NCBI GenBank assembly: GCA_910584595.1
Contig: CAJUBQ010000015.1
Location: 1-64,000 of the forward strand
Direction: 5' to 3'
DNA from: an uncultured Eubacterium sp.
Lineage (GTDB): Bacteria > Bacillota > Clostridia > Lachnospirales > Lachnospiraceae
DNA: 64,000 nt
Every line of letters begins with the position of its first letter. Position 1 is the first letter of the stretch. This document shows positions 43,983 through 53,230 of the stretch, one piece after another. The notes beneath the pieces were generated by a model that saw nothing but the letters and a program-made list of their open reading frames with translations, ran no database searches and was not told the DNA's origin. Both the position numbers and the translations under genes were made by a program.

Positions 43983-45866
43983 ATGATAAAGAAAATAATG
44001 TGCACGATACTTATCATATTACTGTTTGCTGAAATGACTGCATGTGGGAAAAAGGATACACAGCATGCCAGGTCAGAAGAAGGGAAGCAGGAAACCGTAG
44101 AAAAGCAAAGTGCACAGGAAGAACAGGGAGGAGAAGGAGAAGCCAGGATTTTTATAGAACCGATTGAAGGGATATCTGAAGAGTTTATCAGGGGGATGGA
44201 TGTATCAAATGTGATTATGCCGGATGAAAGCGATCATGCCTGCTATTATGAACAGGGAGAACAGGAGGAGTTATTTCGTGTTCTGGCGGATGCAGGGGTC
44301 AATTATATTCGCGTTCAGGTATGGAATGCTTGTTATGATAAAAACGGAAAAAACAGCGGCAGCAATGTGGAAGAAATTGCTAAAATCGGGGCAAAAGCTG
44401 CGCAAAATGGATTAAAGCTGCTGGTGGATTTTCATTATTCTGATCTGCGGGCTGATTTTGAAAAACAGTTCGTGCCGAAAAAGTGGAAAACTATGGATTT
44501 GGAAGAAAAACAGCAGGCGGTATATGATTTTACAAAAGAAAGCATACAGACAATTTTGGACGCCGGCGCAGATGTTGGCATTGTTCAGATTGGTAATGAG
44601 ATTAACAACGGGCTGGCTGGTGAAAAGGAATGGGAATGCATTACGCCACTGCTAGCGCAGTGCAGCAGTGCAGTACGCGAAACTGCGCAGAAAAATGGAA
44701 GGCAGATGCAAGTGGCTGTTCATATTGCTGAGGCAGAGGATCACGATCAAGCTGTTTTTTGTGCGCAGACATTGGCAGAAGCACAGTTAGATTATGATAT
44801 TTTAGGTGTTTCTTATTATCCTTACTGGCATGGCACAATGCAAAATATGACGACTGTATTGAAGGATATTCACAATTCCTTTGAAAAAGAAACGCTTGTG
44901 CTGGAAACTGCTTATTGTTATACATTGGAAAAAGAAGACCGATTTAAAAATCGCATTAAAAAAGAAGAGTTGATAGATGGATATGCAGCGAGTGTACAGA
45001 GCCAGGCATTATGTATTCGGGATGTGATGGAGGCAGCAGTACAGGCTTCAGCGCTTGGCGTATTTTATTGGCAGGGGAAATGGGATAATCAGGCATTATT
45101 TGATGCACAAGGGCATCCACTTGATTCTTTAAACGTATTTAAATATTTGGAACATGGTGCATCCTGTAAACCGGAGGTTGATTATGTCAAGGAAGCGAAC
45201 GTGGAAGTAAATTTGGGGGATACGCTGCAAATGCCGGAAACGGTAGAGGCGGTATATAACGACCGCTCGTTGAATTGCCTGGTTCCGGTTATCTGGGATA
45301 AAAGGCAGACCGATGACATTCGGACAGACAAGGCAGGAACATATACAGTAAAAGGAAGATTAGAAGACGGTATTCCGGCAGTCTGTCATGTGACTGCAGC
45401 AAAAAAGAACTGGCTGTTGAATGCGGGATTTGAAAAAAATGATATTTCCATGTGGAAAATATCTTATCAAGGAGAGAACAATCCAACAAACATAAAGGAA
45501 AAGGAAGCGGATGCAAAGTCCGGCAAACATAGTTTTCAATTTTGGAGTGAAGAAAAACAAAATTTTAAAATCGAACAAACCGTATCCGGTTTAAAGAAAG
45601 GAACTTATAAAATATCTGCCTGTATTCGGGGAGCAGATGTTGGGCCGGCGGCAAAAATATATCTCTATGCAGTAACAGAGGAAAAGATCATACGGTCAAA
45701 ACCTGTAAAACTAAGCGATCGCGCTGCATGGAAAAAGCCCGTCATCAAACGCTTGAAGCTGGATGGCAAAACAGATCTTACGATTGGAGTGAAGGTAAAA
45801 TGTGCTGGCGGTGGCTGGGGCATGATTGATGATTTTGTGCTTGTAAATGCGGACAAAGAGCAATAG
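43983..45866 (+). CDS. GH53 endo-beta-1,4-galactanase lipoprotein
   Basis: 627 residues. Lipobox EMTAC gives a lipidated Cys at about 21, so the enzyme sits on the outer face of the membrane. The GH53 barrel (about 65-400) has GMDVSNVI, NYIRVQVWN, LLVDFHYSD, QIGNEINNG (acid/base Glu), GVSYYPYWHG and LVLETAYCY (nucleophile Glu). Next is a Big_4-like Ig domain (about 410-470) and a beta-sandwich carbohydrate-binding-like domain (about 475-625, LLNAGFEKNDISMWKI). It cuts galactan side chains of pectin. AGAGG is spaced 11 bases before the ATG. An Fn3-like secreted protein follows after 22 bases. Confidence 0.9.
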   Translation: MIKKIMCTILIILLFAEMTACGKKDTQHARSEEGKQETVEKQSAQEEQGGEGEARIFIEPIEGISEEFIRGMDVSNVIMPDESDHACYYEQGEQEELFRVLADAGVNYIRVQVWNACYDKNGKNSGSNVEEIAKIGAKAAQNGLKLLVDFHYSDLRADFEKQFVPKKWKTMDLEEKQQAVYDFTKESIQTILDAGADVGIVQIGNEINNGLAGEKEWECITPLLAQCSSAVRETAQKNGRQMQVAVHIAEAEDHDQAVFCAQTLAEAQLDYDILGVSYYPYWHGTMQNMTTVLKDIHNSFEKETLVLETAYCYTLEKEDRFKNRIKKEELIDGYAASVQSQALCIRDVMEAAVQASALGVFYWQGKWDNQALFDAQGHPLDSLNVFKYLEHGASCKPEVDYVKEANVEVNLGDTLQMPETVEAVYNDRSLNCLVPVIWDKRQTDDIRTDKAGTYTVKGRLEDGIPAVCHVTAAKKNWLLNAGFEKNDISMWKISYQGENNPTNIKEKEADAKSGKHSFQFWSEEKQNFKIEQTVSGLKKGTYKISACIRGADVGPAAKIYLYAVTEEKIIRSKPVKLSDRAAWKKPVIKRLKLDGKTDLTIGVKVKCAGGGWGMIDDFVLVNADKEQ

Positions 45867-45888
45867 TCAGCATAAGGAGGATGATAAA

Positions 45889-46896
45889 ATGTTAAGAAAA
45901 ACGGACAAACCAAAAAAGAATCAGCATTTTGTGCGCAAATGCGTGTTAGCTGCATTTTTGACAGGAATGCTGATGCCTTTGACCGGATCGGGAAACAGAC
46001 AGAAGCTACAGGCAGCGGACTTGCTGGATCAGGTTCTTGTGAAGGCGCCGGATGAAAAAGTATCGGATTTTGTGATTAGCGCTTCTACGATAGACTCTGT
46101 CACATTGAAGTGGAAGAAAGCATCTGATGCAGGCACCTATTACATTAGTTATTGGGAGTCAGGAAAACCAAGCACTTCAGTGAACAGGGAAGACCTTGGA
46201 GATGTGTCAGAATGTAAGATTACAAATCTGAAGCAGGCAAAATATATTTTCCAGATACAGCCTGCAAATAAGCTTCATACCGGAATCCCGCTGAAAGGAG
46301 CAATTGCTTCTGTAGAAGGAGCACCGGCAGCAGCGATACCATCAGAGGTTAAACTGAATCATATAAAGCCGGGATATTGTTCGCTTGCTATCAGGGGACT
46401 TAGTGATATATACAAGTCAGAAGCCGAGATTTATGAAGCGTCCGGTAATTTACTGGAAAGCAGTGAGGGCGACAGCGCCGGTATTGCAATCGAAGACGAT
46501 GGTATAAAAAACAACGGATTTTATGCAGTCCGTGTCCGGGGATATTACGATCAGGCGGGCGGTTACCGCAGCTATGGGGACTGGACAGATTATACATATG
46601 TTTCGACTGCTTTAAAATCTTTAAAACTAAGTCAGAAAAACGGCAAGGCTGTTGTAAAGTGGCCGGCCGTACAAGGCGCTGACAAATATATAGTATATAT
46701 ATCCAAAAATGCATCCAATGGATTTAAAAAGACTGCGGAAACGGCAAAAACTTCCATGTCTGTTGGAAAATATGGAGGAGCAAAGCTGAAAGCAGGTAAA
46801 ACATATTATATAAAAGTAACTGCGCAGATGACGAGAGACAGCGAAACTTACACGGTCAGCAGCGCAGCATCGAAAATAAAAATGAAGTCCCGATAA
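45889..46896 (+). CDS. secreted fibronectin type III-like protein
   Basis: 335 residues. N-terminal signal segment (FVRKCVLAAFLTGMLMPLTG) after a basic tail, then at least two Fn3-like modules: SASTIDSVTLKWKKASDAGTYYISYW and, near the C-terminus, KAVVKWPAVQGADKYIVYISK with YYIKVTAQMTR. No enzyme motif or anchor is present. The ATG at 45889 is preceded by AAGGAGG; the frame extends upstream into the galactanase end without support. Co-transcribed with the galactanase, so it may help it contact polymer or the cell surface. Resembles the Fn3 tail of the giant protein at 7431. Confidence 0.75.
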   Translation: MLRKTDKPKKNQHFVRKCVLAAFLTGMLMPLTGSGNRQKLQAADLLDQVLVKAPDEKVSDFVISASTIDSVTLKWKKASDAGTYYISYWESGKPSTSVNREDLGDVSECKITNLKQAKYIFQIQPANKLHTGIPLKGAIASVEGAPAAAIPSEVKLNHIKPGYCSLAIRGLSDIYKSEAEIYEASGNLLESSEGDSAGIAIEDDGIKNNGFYAVRVRGYYDQAGGYRSYGDWTDYTYVSTALKSLKLSQKNGKAVVKWPAVQGADKYIVYISKNASNGFKKTAETAKTSMSVGKYGGAKLKAGKTYYIKVTAQMTRDSETYTVSSAASKIKMKSR

Positions 46897-46926
46897 CCAG
46901 TTTCATATCAAATCAGGTAAAAAGCT

Positions 46927-49035
46927 ATGCAGAATATCAGAAAAATATTTTTCAGAGATGTAGCGGCACTTTTAAAAAATCCATTTGCACTTATCATTGC
47001 CGGAGGGTTATGTATCCTTCCGGCATTATATGCATGGTTTAATATTTATTCCAATTGGGATCCGTATGGGAGTACCGGAAATATTAAGATTGCAGCTGCA
47101 TCGAAAGACAGAGGTTATACAGACGCGCAAGGCAGCAGTGTCAACGTGGCAGATACGGTAATGGAAACATTAAAAGAGAACAAAAGTATTGCCTGGACAT
47201 TTGTAGATACGGAGGAGGAAGCGGTCCGGGGAGTCTATGACGGCAGTTATTATGCGGCGGTTGTGTTTGAGGAAGATTTTACGGAATGTATGTATCAGGG
47301 GTTTTTAGACGGCTTAAATCGTCCGACTGTGACGTACTATGAAAATGAAAAGAAAAACGCAGTTGCAACGAAAATCACGGATACCGCAGTATCTACGCTT
47401 GAGACTAATATAAATGAACAGTATATATCGCTTGTCGTCAGTCTTTTGTTTGATAAACAAAAAGATGTGGTTCAAAATATGGAAGCGGAAGAAATAGCTG
47501 CAGGGATCGTATCAAAAATGGAACGGGCGAAAGATACTGCAAATCGGTTTTCGTCAGTAGTGAAATCTTTGATACAGGCAAACGACAAGCTGACGGCTTC
47601 CATTGATGCAGCAAACAGTGATCTTAATACGATTGGCGGCAATCTGGAGCATGTACAGGCAGATATTTCCAGAGTGCCGGATACAAAGGCATTGGCGGAT
47701 TTGCTGAATGCTGCGAATGCGCAGGCTGTCCAGTCAGTCAGTGATGCGCTTGCACAGCTGAGGCTTGCGCAGAGGACACAGATACAGGAGCAGAAGAACG
47801 CTTATTACGAACGTTTTGGCACAAGCATTTCCAGCGCCAAAAGTTCTTTAGATCAGCTGATTAATTCTTTGCAGTCATTAAATGCCGCTACGATCAACCT
47901 ATCGCAAGGGGTAATATTGACACAGCTTGAAAATCAGTCGCAAGCGCTAAGCGCCATGCAGCAAAGGATTGCCAGCCGTTCCCGCTCAGAGGATGCCGGG
48001 GTATTGGATCAGCTGAATCTAATGGAACAGCAGCTTGAGCAGCAAATATTAAATGTTCAACAGACATTACAGACGACAATTAGCCAGTCGTTGGTCATGA
48101 TTGGCAATGATCTGCAAAAAACCTCTTTGGAAATATCGCAGGTGATTGGCAATATGAAAGAAGATATTGATTTGCTTAGTACGATCTTAAAAAGCGGAAC
48201 AGCGGCGGTAGATTTGGCAAATCAGAGTTTTACAGGAATGGCAAAAGATTTGGATCATATCAGCAGTAAGCTGGATCAGATTACAGATATGATAAATGAA
48301 ATCAGCGGAGCGCAGCTGGCGCAGAGTTTCTTTGATTTTGTACAGGGAAATTCAAAAGAGTACGGGGCGTTTTTTGCGGAGCCGGTTTCTATTGAGACGC
48401 AAGCGGTGTATCCGGTAGATAATTATGGCTCAGGGGTAGCGCCTTTTTACACGACGCTGGCATTATGGGTAGGCGGCGTGGTGCTTGTTTCACTTATAAA
48501 GGTAAAGGCACATACAGATGGCATTGAAAATCCGAAAACGTATGAATTGTTTTTTGGCAGATATTTGCTCTTTTTTGTATTAGCATTGATGCAGGCGGCA
48601 ATTACAGTATGGGGCAATTTATATTTGCTGCATATACAGTGCCTGTATCCAAGAAGGTTTTTGCTGGCAGCATTCCTTACGAGTTTTACGTTTTCTCTGT
48701 TGATTTATGCGCTGACCATTTCTTTCGGTGATATAGGGAAAGCGCTGATTGTAGTCTTGATGGTTATCCAGATTGCAGGTTCGAGCGGCACTTATCCGAT
48801 TGAAATTTTGCCGCAGTTTTATCAAAAACTTTATATTTTCTTTCCATTTCCGTATGCGATACATGCGATGCGGGAAGCGATAGCAGGTATGTATGAGCAT
48901 GATTTTGCCTTGTATTTATTACAATTGCTTATATTTGCGGGAGCGGCATTGGCATTGGGATTGGTGATAAGGCTTCCGTTCCGAAAATTCTATCATTTTG
49001 TAGAACGACGGATGGAAGATACGGAGATGATGTAG
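46927..49035 (+). CDS. YhgE/Pip domain membrane protein, first copy
   Basis: 702 residues. One membrane helix near the N-terminus (KNPFALIIAGGLCILPALYAWFNI) starts the YhgE/Pip signature ALYAWFNIYSNWDPYG. A long extracellular part with coiled-coil-rich segments (about 200-470) follows, then five or so C-terminal helices with ABC-2-permease-like features, GTYPIEILPQFYQKLYIFFPFPYAI. Family members (phage infection protein Pip) serve as phage or secretion-linked surface proteins; several are tied to type VII secretion. The gene is followed by a small 2-TM protein and a second Pip copy, all in the same direction. Confidence 0.88.
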   Translation: MQNIRKIFFRDVAALLKNPFALIIAGGLCILPALYAWFNIYSNWDPYGSTGNIKIAAASKDRGYTDAQGSSVNVADTVMETLKENKSIAWTFVDTEEEAVRGVYDGSYYAAVVFEEDFTECMYQGFLDGLNRPTVTYYENEKKNAVATKITDTAVSTLETNINEQYISLVVSLLFDKQKDVVQNMEAEEIAAGIVSKMERAKDTANRFSSVVKSLIQANDKLTASIDAANSDLNTIGGNLEHVQADISRVPDTKALADLLNAANAQAVQSVSDALAQLRLAQRTQIQEQKNAYYERFGTSISSAKSSLDQLINSLQSLNAATINLSQGVILTQLENQSQALSAMQQRIASRSRSEDAGVLDQLNLMEQQLEQQILNVQQTLQTTISQSLVMIGNDLQKTSLEISQVIGNMKEDIDLLSTILKSGTAAVDLANQSFTGMAKDLDHISSKLDQITDMINEISGAQLAQSFFDFVQGNSKEYGAFFAEPVSIETQAVYPVDNYGSGVAPFYTTLALWVGGVVLVSLIKVKAHTDGIENPKTYELFFGRYLLFFVLALMQAAITVWGNLYLLHIQCLYPRRFLLAAFLTSFTFSLLIYALTISFGDIGKALIVVLMVIQIAGSSGTYPIEILPQFYQKLYIFFPFPYAIHAMREAIAGMYEHDFALYLLQLLIFAGAALALGLVIRLPFRKFYHFVERRMEDTEMM

Positions 49036-49048
49036 GAGGTGCATATAT

Positions 49049-49474
49049 TTGGATAAGGAACAGTATCAAAATCTGTTTCTGCAGCTTGTAAAAGAAGAAG
49101 AACAGCTTCACATAGAAAACCAGAAGCGGATTAAAGCAGGCATTCAGTGTCTTATTTGGATACCATTGATCTTTTTGCTGCTACTGTTTTTGACGGAAAG
49201 TGAGAAAGTGATCTTTCTCGTATTGTGGGTCGTTTCCTTGTTTGTGCTGGCTGGTTATTTAATTTATATTGAATATATTGATTTTCAGGCGCAGGAACGA
49301 TTGCAAAGATATATGGAACAGGAACATATTTCACCTGACAGACTCATAGGGGCAGATATCGAAGCGTTTGAGGAAACAGTTACAGAATTGTTGCGGCAGA
49401 TTGATGAAAAGAAACTGCAAAATCGTCAGAGGATGATGCAGATGCTGGAACAGCAAAAGGAAAAGTTTTTATAA
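49049..49474 (+). CDS. small membrane protein between Pip genes
   Basis: 141 residues. Two adjacent hydrophobic helices (about 32-75) sit between an N-terminal acidic helix and a C-terminal coiled-coil-like charged tail (LRQIDEKKLQNRQRMMQMLEQQ). The TTG start is chosen because TAGGAGG lies 8-9 bases upstream, in the right place after the Pip stop 13 bases before. It is flanked by two Pip genes, so probably a partner of that complex. No family recognised. Confidence 0.65.
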   Translation: MDKEQYQNLFLQLVKEEEQLHIENQKRIKAGIQCLIWIPLIFLLLLFLTESEKVIFLVLWVVSLFVLAGYLIYIEYIDFQAQERLQRYMEQEHISPDRLIGADIEAFEETVTELLRQIDEKKLQNRQRMMQMLEQQKEKFL

Positions 49475-49508
49475 TGGAACAGGCAGTTTATGAAAGAGGT
49501 ACCATACA

Positions 49509-51158
49509 ATGACTAACATTATTAAAATCATGTTGAGAGATTTCAAAAGTATCAGCACCAATGTAGTCGCGCTGGTCATTATTATGGGGTTATGCGTGAT
49601 TCCGTCCTTGTATGCATGGTTTAATATTCATTCAAACTGGGATCCGTACAGTGAAGATGCGACTTCAAACTTAAAGATTGCAGTATATTCCAAAGACGAA
49701 GGTGTAAAAATCAGAAATTTTTCGCTGGCAGTTGGAGATTCTGTTGTGAATGCACTGCACGAGAACCGCACGATCGGCTGGGTGTTTCCGGAAGATGAAC
49801 GGACGGCGATCAATGGTGTATACAGCGGAGATTTTTATGCGGCGCTGATTATACCTGAAGATTTTACAAAAAGCATTACGCAAATGATAGATGGCAACCT
49901 GGACGGAGGAAGAATTCTTTACTATGAAAATGATAAGAAAAATGCAATCGCGACGAAAATTACCGGAAAGGCCAAGACAGCAGTGGAGACACAGGTAAAT
50001 ACTACCGTATTTGCAACGATTACGGAATTAGCTGCCAAATTGGGAAGTACGCTGGAAAATACAGATAACCATGCGGCAGTCCATCAAATGACAGTGCGCA
50101 TGGAGAATTTGAAGAAGGATATCAGGGGACTGCAGCATATGCTCGGATCCGCAAAGAAAATGACAGACGCAGTTATGCAGACGATGAAAGGTATGCTGCA
50201 ATTAAATGAAAAGATTATATTAGATCTTCGCAGCGATCTTGGCTTAATTGCGACCGCATCTGTATCTTTCAGCACATCGGGTATCGAAACGGCAAATGTA
50301 CGTCTGCAGGACTATCTGCTGCTGATGAAAGATGGTAAGGCAGATTTGACGAAGATGCGCAAAGAGCTGAAAGGATTATATGAGTATGTGGATGAGCTGG
50401 AGTCAGAACTGATAGGAATTAAAGACAGTGAATTACTGCAGCAGATGGTCGATGTATTGGAAAATGAACCGGAAAAAATAGGAACATTCTTTTCAACGCC
50501 GGTGAATCTGCAAAAAGAACGGGTTTATCCGATAAAAAACTATGGATCGCAGATGGCTCCGTTTTATACAGTGCTTTCTATTTGGGTAGGAGCGTTAATA
50601 CTTGTGGCAATCATTCATACAAAAGTGCACCCGATAAAAGGGGTGGAAAATATGAAATATTATCAGGAATATTTTGGCAGATATGCAGTATTTTTTATTG
50701 TTGGGCAGCTGCAGACGCTGATTTGTGTGCTTGGAGATGTTTTTTTTCTGAATATACAATGCCGGCATTTGTTTTTGTTCTGGTGTGCATCTGCGCTGGC
50801 AAGCTTTGTTTTTACGTTATTGATTTATTCGCTTACTTATGCATTTGGTAATGTGGGGGAAGCGTTGGCGGTTGTCATTATGGTCATTCAGGTGGCCGGA
50901 GCCGGCGGAACATTTCCAAAAGAGGTATTACCGGATATTTATCAGCAGATTTATACGTTCCTTCCGTTTCCGTATGCGATGGATGCGTTAAAGGAAGCGG
51001 TTGGAGGTATTTACGAGAATGCATTTCTGGAGAGTTTAGGAAAGCTGGCTGTTTTTCTGGTTGTATCACTTGTCATCGGATTAGTGTTCAGCATTCCGTT
51101 CAGAAAGTTAAATGCTAAGATAGAAAAGAGTAAAGAACGTTCAAAACTGATGATATAG
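49509..51158 (+). CDS. YhgE/Pip domain membrane protein, second copy
   Basis: 549 residues, a shorter paralogue of the protein at 46927. Same N-terminal helix and signature SLYAWFNIHSNWDPYS, the DFTKSITQMIDG / YYENDKKNAIATKITG block, and the C-terminal membrane half with GTFPKEVLPDIYQQIYTFLPFPYAM. The extracellular middle is about 150 residues shorter. Two unequal Pip proteins with a small membrane protein between them suggest a hetero-oligomeric membrane complex. GAAAGAGG precedes the ATG. Confidence 0.88.
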   Translation: MTNIIKIMLRDFKSISTNVVALVIIMGLCVIPSLYAWFNIHSNWDPYSEDATSNLKIAVYSKDEGVKIRNFSLAVGDSVVNALHENRTIGWVFPEDERTAINGVYSGDFYAALIIPEDFTKSITQMIDGNLDGGRILYYENDKKNAIATKITGKAKTAVETQVNTTVFATITELAAKLGSTLENTDNHAAVHQMTVRMENLKKDIRGLQHMLGSAKKMTDAVMQTMKGMLQLNEKIILDLRSDLGLIATASVSFSTSGIETANVRLQDYLLLMKDGKADLTKMRKELKGLYEYVDELESELIGIKDSELLQQMVDVLENEPEKIGTFFSTPVNLQKERVYPIKNYGSQMAPFYTVLSIWVGALILVAIIHTKVHPIKGVENMKYYQEYFGRYAVFFIVGQLQTLICVLGDVFFLNIQCRHLFLFWCASALASFVFTLLIYSLTYAFGNVGEALAVVIMVIQVAGAGGTFPKEVLPDIYQQIYTFLPFPYAMDALKEAVGGIYENAFLESLGKLAVFLVVSLVIGLVFSIPFRKLNAKIEKSKERSKLMI

Positions 51159-51289
51159 AAAAGCTTTTATTTATAAAGAACATTGGATATAATGTTAAAT
51201 AATATTATTATAATAATAACATTAAAATAATAATATGAAATTAATAAAATTGATGATAAATATCAACAAAGAAAATGGAGATTTGAAAA

Positions 51290-52381
51290 ATGGCAGAGAA
51301 TAAAAAAATCATATTGACAGGTGACCGGCCAACAGGAAAATTACATGTAGGTCACTATGCAGGTTCGCTCAAACGGCGTGTGGAGCTGCAAAATTCCGGT
51401 GAATTTGAGAAAATATTTATTATGATTGCGGATGCGCAGGCATTGACAGATAATGCGGATCATCCGTCTAAAATACGTGAAAACATTATGGAAGTGGCGC
51501 TGGATTATTTATCGGTAGGCATTGATCCTGAAAAATCTACGATCTTTATCCAGTCACATATATCAGAGCTGACGGAGTTATCCTTTTACTATATGAATCT
51601 TGTTACAGTATCCAGGCTGCAGAGAAATCCGACGGTGAAAGCAGAGATTCAAATGCGTAATTTTGAAACAAGTATCCCGGTAGGATTTTTTACGTATCCG
51701 ATTAGCCAGGCTGCAGATATCACAGCATTTAAAGCTACGACGGTTCCGGTAGGAGAAGACCAGGCGCCGATGTTGGAGCAGACAAGAGAGATTGTACACA
51801 AATTTAACTCTGTATATGGAGAAACATTGGTAGAGCCTCAAATACTCCTGCCGGATAACGAAGCATGTCTGCGTCTGCCAGGTACGGACGGAAAGGCAAA
51901 AATGAGTAAATCGCTTGGTAATTGCATTTATTTGTCTGAAAACGAAGAGGACGTGCAAAAAAAAGTGATGTCCATGTTTACAGATCCGGATCATATCCGT
52001 GTGCAGGATCCGGGGAAATTGGAAGGAAATACGGTCTTTACGTATTTGGATGCGTTTAGTAATGATGGGCATTTTGCAGAATATTTGCCGGAATACGCGA
52101 ATTTAGATGAACTAAAAGAGCATTATAAACGCGGCGGACTTGGCGATGTAAAAGTTAAAAAGTTTTTAAACAGCGTCATGCAGGAAGAACTGCGTCCAAT
52201 TCGTGCACGCAGGGCAGAATATGAAAAAAACATTGATCTGGTATATGAGATTTTGCGGAGCGGAAGTGAAACGGCAAAAGAAACAGCGGCCAAAACGCTT
52301 GAAGAAGTAAAACATGCAATGAAGATTGACTATTTTCAGGATCCTCGTTTCCTGACAGAGCAAAAAGAGAAGTTTAAATAA
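51290..52381 (+). CDS. trpS: tryptophanyl-tRNA synthetase
   Basis: 363 residues, class Ic synthetase charging tRNA-Trp. HVGHYAGSL is the HIGH motif, with the adjacent TGDRPTGKL; DQAPMLEQTREI binds Trp and ATP, and KMSKSLGN is the KMSKS loop. Somewhat longer than the 330-residue B. subtilis-type enzyme, as in many Clostridia. AATGGAG precedes the ATG. No T-box is visible in its own 130-base A/T-rich leader, in contrast to the trp operon 8 kb away. A TATAAT at 51188 may be its -10. Confidence 0.96.
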   Translation: MAENKKIILTGDRPTGKLHVGHYAGSLKRRVELQNSGEFEKIFIMIADAQALTDNADHPSKIRENIMEVALDYLSVGIDPEKSTIFIQSHISELTELSFYYMNLVTVSRLQRNPTVKAEIQMRNFETSIPVGFFTYPISQAADITAFKATTVPVGEDQAPMLEQTREIVHKFNSVYGETLVEPQILLPDNEACLRLPGTDGKAKMSKSLGNCIYLSENEEDVQKKVMSMFTDPDHIRVQDPGKLEGNTVFTYLDAFSNDGHFAEYLPEYANLDELKEHYKRGGLGDVKVKKFLNSVMQEELRPIRARRAEYEKNIDLVYEILRSGSETAKETAAKTLEEVKHAMKIDYFQDPRFLTEQKEKFK

Positions 52382-52390
52382 AAATTAAAA

Positions 52391-52446
52391 TAGATATGAA
52401 GATACAGCTCTATCTCTGGATAGGGCTGTATTTTCATATCTATATT
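52391..52446. terminator. long hairpin terminator between trpS and toxin remnant
   Basis: TAGATATGAA and GATACAGCTCTATC (52391-52414) pair with GATAGGGCTGTATTTTCATATCTA (52419-52442) with few mismatches. Works for the convergent genes on both sides. Confidence 0.8.
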
Positions 52447-52712
52447 TTATTTATCGTCATAGTGACCTTTGCATTGCGTTATAACAATATTTTCTTTTGT
52501 GATAGAATAGACAAGCCTGTCTTTTTCATTAATTCGTCTGCTCCATTCTCCGTTAGAGCTGCCTTTTAATGGTTCAGGTTTTCCCTCTCCAGAAAATGGT
52601 TCACGCTGGATAGCTTTTAAGAGACTATTTATTTTTTTTAGAGTTTTTTATCCTGTGACTGCCAATAAAGGTATTCATCCCAGGCGTCTTCAGCAAATGT
52701 GATTTTACTCAA
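52447..52712 (-). pseudogene. YoeB/Txe-type mRNA-cleaving toxin, frameshifted
   Basis: Leftward translation gives SKITFAEDAWDEYLYWQSQD, then one A is missing from an A run (T6 at 52644-52649 on the plus strand), and the next frame continues KTLKKINSLLKAIQREPFSG and GEWSRRINEKDRLVYSITKE to CKGHYDDK and stop. The joined 87-residue product matches YoeB along its full length, including the conserved C-terminal HYDD. The start is a TTG overlapping the antitoxin stop. With the frameshift the ribosome-dependent RNase is lost, unless the deletion is a sequencing error. Confidence 0.8.
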
Positions 52713-52977
52713 ATTCCATAGCCTCCAGTTCTTCTATGGTTTTTACTACTACCTGACCGTTTTTTATTTGCTGATTTGCTTTTTTTAATTGTGTGATATT
52801 GGAATCTGAGTAAAAAGGATCTAAAGGGGCGGTAATATCAAATGGAATGCAGCGGTCCCTAAGAGCTTTTTTTGCGTATATTGTAAAGAAAGTAGTAAGA
52901 TTCATTCCCATTTCATTACATAATTCATCCAGTTGCTTCTTCATATCATCATCCAAACACAAGCTTACCATTGTCAT
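52705..52977 (-). CDS. RelB/DinJ-type antitoxin
   Basis: About 90 residues. The N-terminal ribbon-helix-helix MVSLCLDDDMKKQLDELCNE and MGMNLTTFFTIYAKKAL bind DNA and dimerise; the C-terminal half (about 50-90) is the acidic toxin-binding tail. Overlaps the YoeB remnant by eight bases, the standard antitoxin-first order. The ATG at 52977 is preferred over a GTG three codons upstream because GGAAAGG lies 10 bases before it. The toxin is broken, so this is now probably an orphan. Confidence 0.8.
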   Translation of the reverse strand: MTMVSLCLDDDMKKQLDELCNEMGMNLTTFFTIYAKKALRDRCIPFDITAPLDPFYSDSNITQLKKANQQIKNGQVVVKTIEELEAMEFE

Positions 52978-53149
52978 AGCCTTCACATCCTTTCCATTTT
53001 TATGGCTGCTGCTTTCATTTCACCTATTATAATTGTAGTAGCAGTTTTTAAGATATATAGATGTTTTTTCGATTATCTTTATCTTAGCTCAGATCCAGTT
53101 AAAATACAACAATAAATCATCCATTCTAAAAAATTTTCGGATGTTATTC

Positions 53150-53228
53150 GTAACAGTTCAGGCAGGTTTGCACATTTCCTGTGCTGGCCATATGAAAATG
53201 AAGTGGTTGTGAGTATCTGAACGGTTGC
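53150..53228. repeat. small TIR repeat family, copy B
   Basis: A 79-bp element bounded by GTAACAGTTCAG and CTGAACGGTTGC, a shorter version of 31701-31837. It ends two bases before the stop codon of the peptidase gene, so it lies directly in that gene's 3' untranslated region. Confidence 0.6.
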
Positions 53229-53230
53229 TG

